From Sorghum bicolor (lineage: Eukaryota; Streptophyta; Magnoliopsida; Poales; Poaceae): a stretch of 64,000 nucleotides of DNA. Positions 58,262 through 64,000 of this stretch are shown in pieces; position 1 is the stretch's first letter, and every line of letters starts with the position of its first letter. The position numbers were made by a program, and so were the translations under genes. The notes under the pieces were generated by a model, which saw nothing but the letters and a program-made list of their open reading frames with translations, was not told where the DNA came from and did not search any database. Location of the stretch: NCBI RefSeq assembly GCF_000003195.3, contig NC_012873.2, forward strand, positions 10,315,894-10,379,893, written 5' to 3'.

Positions 58262-58499
58262 GGCCTTGTTTAGTTTCACCCAAAAACCAAAACTTTTTCA
58301 AGATTCCCTATCACATCGAATCTTTCGGCACATGCATGAAGCATTAAATATAAATAAAAATTAATTGCATAATTTAACTATAAAATCGCGAATCGAATCT
58401 TTTGATCTTAGTTAGTCTATGATTGGATAATATTTGCCACAAACAAACGAAAGTGCTACAGTAGCGAAATCTAAAATCTTTTCGCGTCTAAACAAGGCC
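58262..58499. mobile_element. Tourist-like MITE, copy 6
   Basis: It begins GGCCTTGTTTAGTTTC and ends CTAAACAAGGCC, flanked by TTA on both sides. Confidence 0.85.
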
Positions 58500-59196
58500 T
58501 TAGTAAAAATATCATAACCCTTTATGCTTTCGTACAATAGCCACAAGGACTAATTGGAGTCGGTGAGAAAAACAAGGAACATGACAAGCTGAAAACTATT
58601 GATAGCAAGCCCATTGAAGTCGTCTCTCATATTGCTAGCACCTCAGTATATCCTTGGCCTCTAACTGGTCGGTTTGTATAGGGCGTACACGAGGGGTCAG
58701 CTAAAATCGTCCTATGCTGTTTTGTTTTTTTTTTTCTTCTTCAGGATTTCAAATTATTCCAAATTCAATCCTATCTTCTTTTCGCTGCCAACAGAATTAA
58801 TGCTTGTTGCCTTCTTGGATGTTGATGCTCGGAGCAACGATGTTACGTAACCCTCTGTTTTTAGCTATAGGAGTACATACATATTACAAACATGCTCTCA
58901 TCTCGATTTGGATTGTTATTTTAATTCCGACCGCCGCGTGGGCTTTGATTAAGGAGAGGGATGGTGGCGTGGCGTCGAGCGTCCCACGGGCCACGCGTTG
59001 GGTTCTCTGTAAACAAACGTGGCCCATTGTGATGGGCATACAGAGGACTCTGTTGCCGTCGCGTTAGCAAGTGGGCGAGTGTCAACGAGACACGAGACTG
59101 GGTTCGCTGGCAGTGGCAGCGACGTGCCACATGCGGATACAGCCAGCCTCCTTCTCCGGCCGTTATACGTGGTCACCTGTCCAGAGAAATCCACAA
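58500..59196. other. Intergenic, no gene seen
   Basis: Some GC-rich segments (58930-59190) hold short open frames on both strands, but with no domain or splice signals. Confidence 0.4.
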
Positions 59197-59407
59197 GGCC
59201 TCGTTTTGATTTTTTTTTTTGTGATTTTGACGCTATAGCATTTTCGTTTTTATTTAACAAACATTGTCCAGAGTAACTAGATTTAAAAGATTTATCTTGT
59301 GATTTACAGGTAAACTGTGAAATTAGTTATCTTTTTTATCTATATTTAATGTTTCATACATATGCCGCAAGATTGTTTTGTGTTTTTGGGTGCAGCTAAA
59401 CAAGGCC
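59197..59407. mobile_element. Tourist-like MITE, copy 7, decayed
   Basis: The left end GGCCTCGTTTTGAT is degenerate; the right end CAGCTAAACAAGGCC is good. The internal blocks match the family. No clear duplication remains. Confidence 0.7.
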
Positions 59408-59593
59408 TGGTTACGCTTGACACGTACACGTGCCAGCTCCCGAGAATCTGCCTGACTTGCACGAAGCTCTACCACCGTCACTCCTTGCCGCTTTTGGCCC
59501 GCCTCTGCCTCCTCCTTTCCTCGTGTTGCGCTGGCTGGCGGCATGGCAGTTGACCCATCCCATAGCCCTCCGCCAACCTGAAATAAGAGCTTA

Positions 59594-59835
59594 GGTCTTG
59601 TTTAGTTACCAAAAATTTTGCAAAATTTTTCAGATTCTCCGCCACATCGAAACTTTAGACGTATGCATGGAATATTAAATATAGATGAAAATAAAAACTA
59701 ATTGCACAGTTTGGTTGGAATTGACGAGACGAATCTTTTAAACCTAGTTAGTCTCTAATTGAACAATATTTGTCAAATACAAACGAAAGTGCTAATATTC
59801 CTATTTTGTAAAAAATTTTGGAAGTAAACAAGGCC
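59594..59835. mobile_element. Tourist-like MITE, copy 8
   Basis: The ends are GGTCTTGTTTAGTTACC and AAGTAAACAAGGCC, flanked by TTA on both sides. Confidence 0.83.
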
Positions 59836-60017
59836 TTAGTTGTTATTCCACCAGAAGACGATATTGTATCATATAATAACATGGAGCACGTATTATGCGA
59901 CAGGCCTCGGAAAGCGTAGATTTTCTAAAGTTATGTGATTTTTAAATACTTTTAAATTTATAATAATCATAATTTCTATTTATTATTAGATGCTATCGAG
60001 AATTCGCAGTAGGTTAA

Positions 60018-62240
60018 GGGCAGTCCTAATGGGTGGGTCGCAGTAGGTTAAGGGCAGTCCTAATGGGTGGGTGGTTTCTTGACGCTATTTTCAAAAAAGA
60101 AAGAAAATAATTAATGTTAATAGAAACCATCTCTCCCAATCAATAGTTTCTATGACTTTGTCCATACAAAGGATAACACTAAAGAAGTGCAGATCAGCCG
60201 TGGCAATCATCCATGTAGCATATATTATACAAGCTCCAGAACACACTTTCTGCATGCTAGTAAAAAATATATATATACTATTTCTGCAGTCCAGAACCAT
60301 ACATAACAATAACAATCCAAGAATAAAGATAATAGGTAGCATACATAGTTGATAACAAAATAACTAAAGTTAATGATAGATGGTACATATGCTTCAGCAT
60401 GAATTCTTTATCTTTATGTTCAGAGGCATACATCTTTTCAGCCATTTCCATCAATTGGTCATCACTATAACCACTTTTGTATACACTATTGGTTCTTACC
60501 CAACAACCATGAAATTCACCCACTGGCTTCTTAATACGATCCCAATAGATTTTCAGCTGGTTTCTTGTTTCTCTTGCGGGAGATCTCTGTGCCTTTGTTG
60601 TATTCTTTAGTAACATTCGTCCAATATTGATCTGACTTCCTACCCGTTCCATCCTTTGAGTTCTTTATCTAAGCAGCAGCCTACATTGACAAAAAAAGTT
60701 CAAAGTTTACAACCAAGCAGATTTACAAAAACAACTAAAAAAACTATGAAAGGTTGCTTACCAATCTGATATTTTCATCTTTGGAGTAGTTCAATCACCT
60801 CTCAGTCCTACCATCTTCAACGGGTTCATCCTCATCAACATCGATTGTTTCTTTGTCTTGTGCATTGCTTTCATCTAGTGGGATTCCCCTAGAAATTGGA
60901 GTACTTGGCGAATTTCTAGCTGTGCTTCTCTATTGCCAACTAAATGGAAATTTTCTAAACTACTGTTTAGCTGGATCAAATTGGTAAAACCACTTGGTGT
61001 GTAAATCCTAAAAAAATAAAATAAGATGTCAGCATGCCTTATCAATAGCAAAAAAAATGGTGACAACAATATACAGTTAACACATCCTGAACTGATAGAG
61101 TTCCATACAATTTTACATGCATAGAAAATGGCAAATCTCTTAGATATGGCAGATGGTATTCACTGATAAATTTACAAGCAGCAATTAGTGATTTTTATGA
61201 TCAGTCAAAATTTCAGTATAAATACAATCTGAACATGTAAAATAAAATTTCAGTATCACTACTCAGTTTCCCTAGCCAAAAGAAGTATAAATCCATTACT
61301 AATAATGCAGTCATATCTTATTCAGGATACTTATTACCGTAAATTTATTATCCAAACAAGAAAAGCTCAAGAAACTGAATCTATTATCCACTATTTTTTA
61401 TAAATAGACAACAGAACTCACCATGACACCAATCAGGCTAGATTCAGCATGAAGCCAGGATCCAGTTGCTTTTGGATCAATGGCTGCGCTACTAGTTATC
61501 ACTAGTTATCACGCATGGTTGAATAGATATACTTAGCAAAAGAAGCTGATCTTAGGTTCAATAAAAAAAAACCATAGCTAAACTCAGTTTTGCAGTCCAG
61601 AACAAGCGAACTGATGAGCTGATGAACGCAGAACATACCCTTCATTGGAGCCTGTCGGAGAACTTGTCCACCAAGCAGGAAATCCGGTGGCTCGAAGACT
61701 TGGAAGCGCGGCCGAACTAGATCCATCGGTAGGGGCGACGCGAGTGCCATCGACCGAAGTAGATCAGGCAGCGACGGCGGCCGAAGCACCCCTACCTCAC
61801 TCTGCCTTGCTTGCCTGGAACTTGAGGACGGCGGCCGGGGTGGATTCATGTCGATTTGAGATGGATTGGGTTCGGAGAATGTTGGGTCTTGGAATTTGGT
61901 GCTTGGACGGGAGGAGGACGCCGGCGAGCGCGCGGGGGAAAAGAGGGAGCGCGGGAGAAGCCGAGGCCGCGTGCACGAGCGAGATTGCGGGAGAAGCGGG
62001 CCGGCGGCGGCGCACTCGATCCGCATCAATGCCGATGGAAACCATTTCTTTCTCCCCCGTGGCGTCTCCGTCGTTTCTTGAAGCCTCGTTCGAGCGTCGA
62101 CGTCGTTTCGTGAGGGAGAAACGATTTTTTCATTTTCCACGTTTTTCTTTATTAATTCTGTTTCTACATCAGCAAAATAATAAACTATCAAAGTAATTAA
62201 TAAAGATAAAAACTATTATTAATATTCTATTAGGACTGCC
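60018..62240 (-). mobile_element. PIF/Harbinger-like element lacking transposase
   Basis: The left end GGGCAGTCCTAATGGG is the complement of the right end ATTAGGACTGCC, and TAA flanks both ends (right copy 62241-62243). The left terminus is present twice, starting at 60018 and 60052, within a 34-bp tandem duplication. The minus strand carries the accessory ORF1 but no DDE transposase, so the element would depend on an autonomous relative. It ends about 207 bp upstream of the NCL start codon. Confidence 0.75.
60278..61859 (-). pseudogene. PIF/Harbinger ORF1 (Myb/SANT-like) remnant
   Basis: Minus-strand exons can be read at about 61859-61640 (MNPPRPPSSSSRQ to LLGGQVLRQAPMKG), 61025-60875 (GFTNLIQLNSSLENFHLVG), an acidic stretch near 60870-60790, and 60652-60400 (the NQLKIYWDRIKKPVGEFHG segment, then SGYSDDQLMEMAEKMY). 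This is the usual order of the plant PIF accessory ORF, which helps bind the element ends. The C-terminal part after KEFMLKHMY becomes hydrophobic and unlike the family, so the end is probably altered. Exact splice sites are uncertain. Confidence 0.65.
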
Positions 62241-62243
62241 TAA

Positions 62244-62449
62244 GCCTTCGTTTTTTCTAAGGTTATGACTGCTGACAATTTTTTTTCCAGCCTGTCTGCC
62301 GCGTCTCGGTCTCCTCCCCGGGGCCAGATTTTCCTCCATTCATGGCGTCAGCGCCCATCCCTGCACTAGTATATCCGCTCATATCCCACTGCTAGCTGTT
62401 GGCGTCCCGCTCGCTCGCTCTTCCACTCTGCCCGTGGCCGTGCGTGACA
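62244..62449 (+). promoter_or_regulatory. Proximal promoter and leader of the NCL gene
   Basis: Only about 206 bp separate the end of the Harbinger-like element from the start codon. A weak TATA-like AGTATATCC lies near 62369. No other motif is called. Confidence 0.35.
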
Positions 62450-63989
62450 ATGCCCACGCGTCTCCCTCTCCATCTCCTCCTCCTCCTCCTCCTTGCCGGC
62501 GCCGCGCATGGCCACCTCGGCATCTCTTCTTCCTCCTCCACCGACGGCGGCGGCGGACTGCTCCTCCTGCTCCCAGCCGACAGCAGCAGTGATGACGATG
62601 GTGCCGGCGGCGCCGCGACGAGGAGGACGGTCCTCCGGCTCCCGTCGGCGGCGGCAGGGGAGGAGGAGGAGGAGCCACCGCCGGAAGCATCCGCCTGCGA
62701 GATGACGTACGGCTTCCTGCCCTGCACCGACACCGCGCCGGGGAACCTCTTCCTCGTCCTCGCCTACGGCTTCCTCATGTTCAAGGCCGCCACCTACCTC
62801 TCCGCCGGCAGCGAGCTGCTGCTCCAGATCCTCGGCCCAGGCATCGTCGGCGGACTCTTCCTCCCCATCCTCGGCGCGCTACCCGACGCAATGCTCATCC
62901 TCGGTGCGTATGCCTACTAGTATGTCTCTGCTTTCGTTCTAACCGCCGGCCGGCGCGCCGTGATTCTGATTCCTTGCCGTCCGCACCATGAGAATGAGAT
63001 CCGAGCCGCCCGGCACAGCCGCCGTCAACGCTTCACTAGCTAGTACTCTTCTGCTCATAAACAAAAAGTTCATGTTTGTCGGTTTCGAAAACCCGAAAGG
63101 TCATCAAATAGGGGTTAAGTGAAACCATGGACGTTATTGGATAATATACAGTGTCAGTGAGCACAAGCTCCATTAGCGTCCGACAAATACCTGCTCTGTT
63201 CTTCATGAAAAAAAAAACGTAGTCATATAGCCTTGTTTACTTTCAAAAAAACCCAAAAATTTTTAAGATTCCTCGTCACATCGAATCTTTAGACGTAGAC
63301 GAAAATAAAAACTAATTGCACAGTTTGGTCGGAATTGACGAGACGAATCTTTTGAGCCTAGTTAGTCTATAGTTAGACAATAATTATCACAAACAAACGA
63401 AAGTGCTACCGTGTCGCGAATTTTTTTTCGTTTGGCAAGTAAACAAGGCCATATGATAATAGCAACGAGATGAGCCGAGCATGCAACAGTGTTCACTGTT
63501 TAATACGCTTCTTTGAAAGTTCAGTATGGTCATGGCCTGTTTACTACTACTAGTACACTTCTTTTGAAAGTTCAGTATGGTCAAGGTTTGTGTGTACTTA
63601 TCACTATAGTACGCATCTTTGAGGTGTGTTATAACATGAAAATTCACTCAACTCTAGGAAGCGATCGATCGGTTACCTTTTTTTTTCATCTGATTTTAGT
63701 GCCTACAAACACTGTTCATCTGTTTCTCCACAACAATTGTACATCGACTTGATCTCATTGTACATGCAGATCCTTGACCTGTTGTTTTTATATGTTTCAG
63801 TCTCTGGGCTCTCCGGCACTAAAGAGGTTGCGCAAAGCCAGGTTTTGATTGGGATGGGCCTGCTTGCAGGTTCAACAGTCATGCTTTTGACCCTTCTCTG
63901 GGGATCTTGTGTTGTTGTTGGCAAATGTGATTTGTCGGAGAATTCAACTGCAATTGATTCTCGAGATACAAAAGGCTTCAGTCTTTTTG
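62450..63989 (+). CDS. NCL: NCL-type cation/Ca2+ exchanger, first two exons (gene continues past the window)
   Basis: Exon 1 is 62450-62903 and exon 2 is 63801-63989, in phase (a G completes Val across the intron). The product starts with a Leu-rich signal peptide (MPTRLPLHLLLLLLLAGAAH), then a low-complexity Ser/Asp/Glu loop, then CEMTYGFLPCTDTAPGNLF and membrane segments. The alpha-type exchanger repeat is seen in GPGIVGGLFLPILGALPD and VLIGMGLLAGSTVMLLTLLW. This matches what I know of plant NCL proteins, Na+/Ca2+ exchanger-like carriers with EF-hands on endomembranes or plasma membrane that act in calcium and salt balance. The EF-hands and second exchanger repeat would lie beyond the window. 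A Tourist-like MITE sits in intron 1. The exon 2 end (GGTATGC donor) is inferred. Confidence 0.88.
63230..63450. mobile_element. Tourist-like MITE, copy 9 (NCL intron 1)
   Basis: The ends are GCCTTGTTTACTTTC and AAGTAAACAAGGC, with ATA on both sides. Internal blocks match the family. Confidence 0.8.
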
Positions 63990-64000
63990 GTATGCTGGAT

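Overview
This is nuclear DNA of a grass, most likely Sorghum or another Andropogoneae. The genes have GT-AG introns and GC-rich first exons. Repeats fill the introns and intergenic space: Tourist-like MITEs beginning GGCCTTGTTTAG, Stowaway-like MITEs, tRNA-derived SINEs, CACTA remnants, and Ty3/gypsy and Ty1/copia elements. No bacterial-type operon, CRISPR array or rRNA gene was seen. All calls come from reading the sequence; no database was searched.

Layout. (1) 30-614: a small acidic ORF of unknown function. (2) 917-1044: a CACTA-like remnant. (3) 1099-12467: a Tat-type Ty3/gypsy element on the minus strand, bounded by the 5-bp duplication CTATC. It carries an intron-containing plant-mobile-domain plus coiled-coil gene in antisense, and the pentamer CCGAT/ATCGG is strongly over-represented along it. 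(4) 12930-15185: CACTA-like sequence split by a 2.0-kb solo LTR with the target duplication ACTAG. (5) 15186-20230: gene-poor sequence with several MITEs.

(6) 20841-49478: one large plus-strand gene for a callose synthase (glucan synthase-like). I could read 42 exons whose splice phases all join into an open frame of about 1,992 codons. Its introns hold a deleted hAT element (27896-30275), a decayed copia element (37276-41702, duplication ATACT), three SINE-like copies and several MITEs, one nested in another. Its coding sequence contains a 42-bp in-frame tandem duplication, and another tandem duplication copies a splice donor.

(7) 54232-55870: a four-exon group E bZIP transcription factor close to Arabidopsis bZIP34/61. 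(8) 55871-60017: intergenic DNA with Tourist-like and other MITEs. (9) 60018-62240: a PIF/Harbinger-like element keeping only the Myb-like ORF1, about 200 bp upstream of (10) 62450-64000, the first two exons of an NCL-type cation/Ca2+ exchanger cut off by the window edge.

The host genes (callose synthase, bZIP, NCL exchanger) show no sign of forming a pathway; they are neighbours. The strongest candidate for something poorly described is the gypsy element: a spliced antisense gene fixed inside a retrotransposon, with one CG-containing word enriched through sense genes, antisense gene and LTRs alike.
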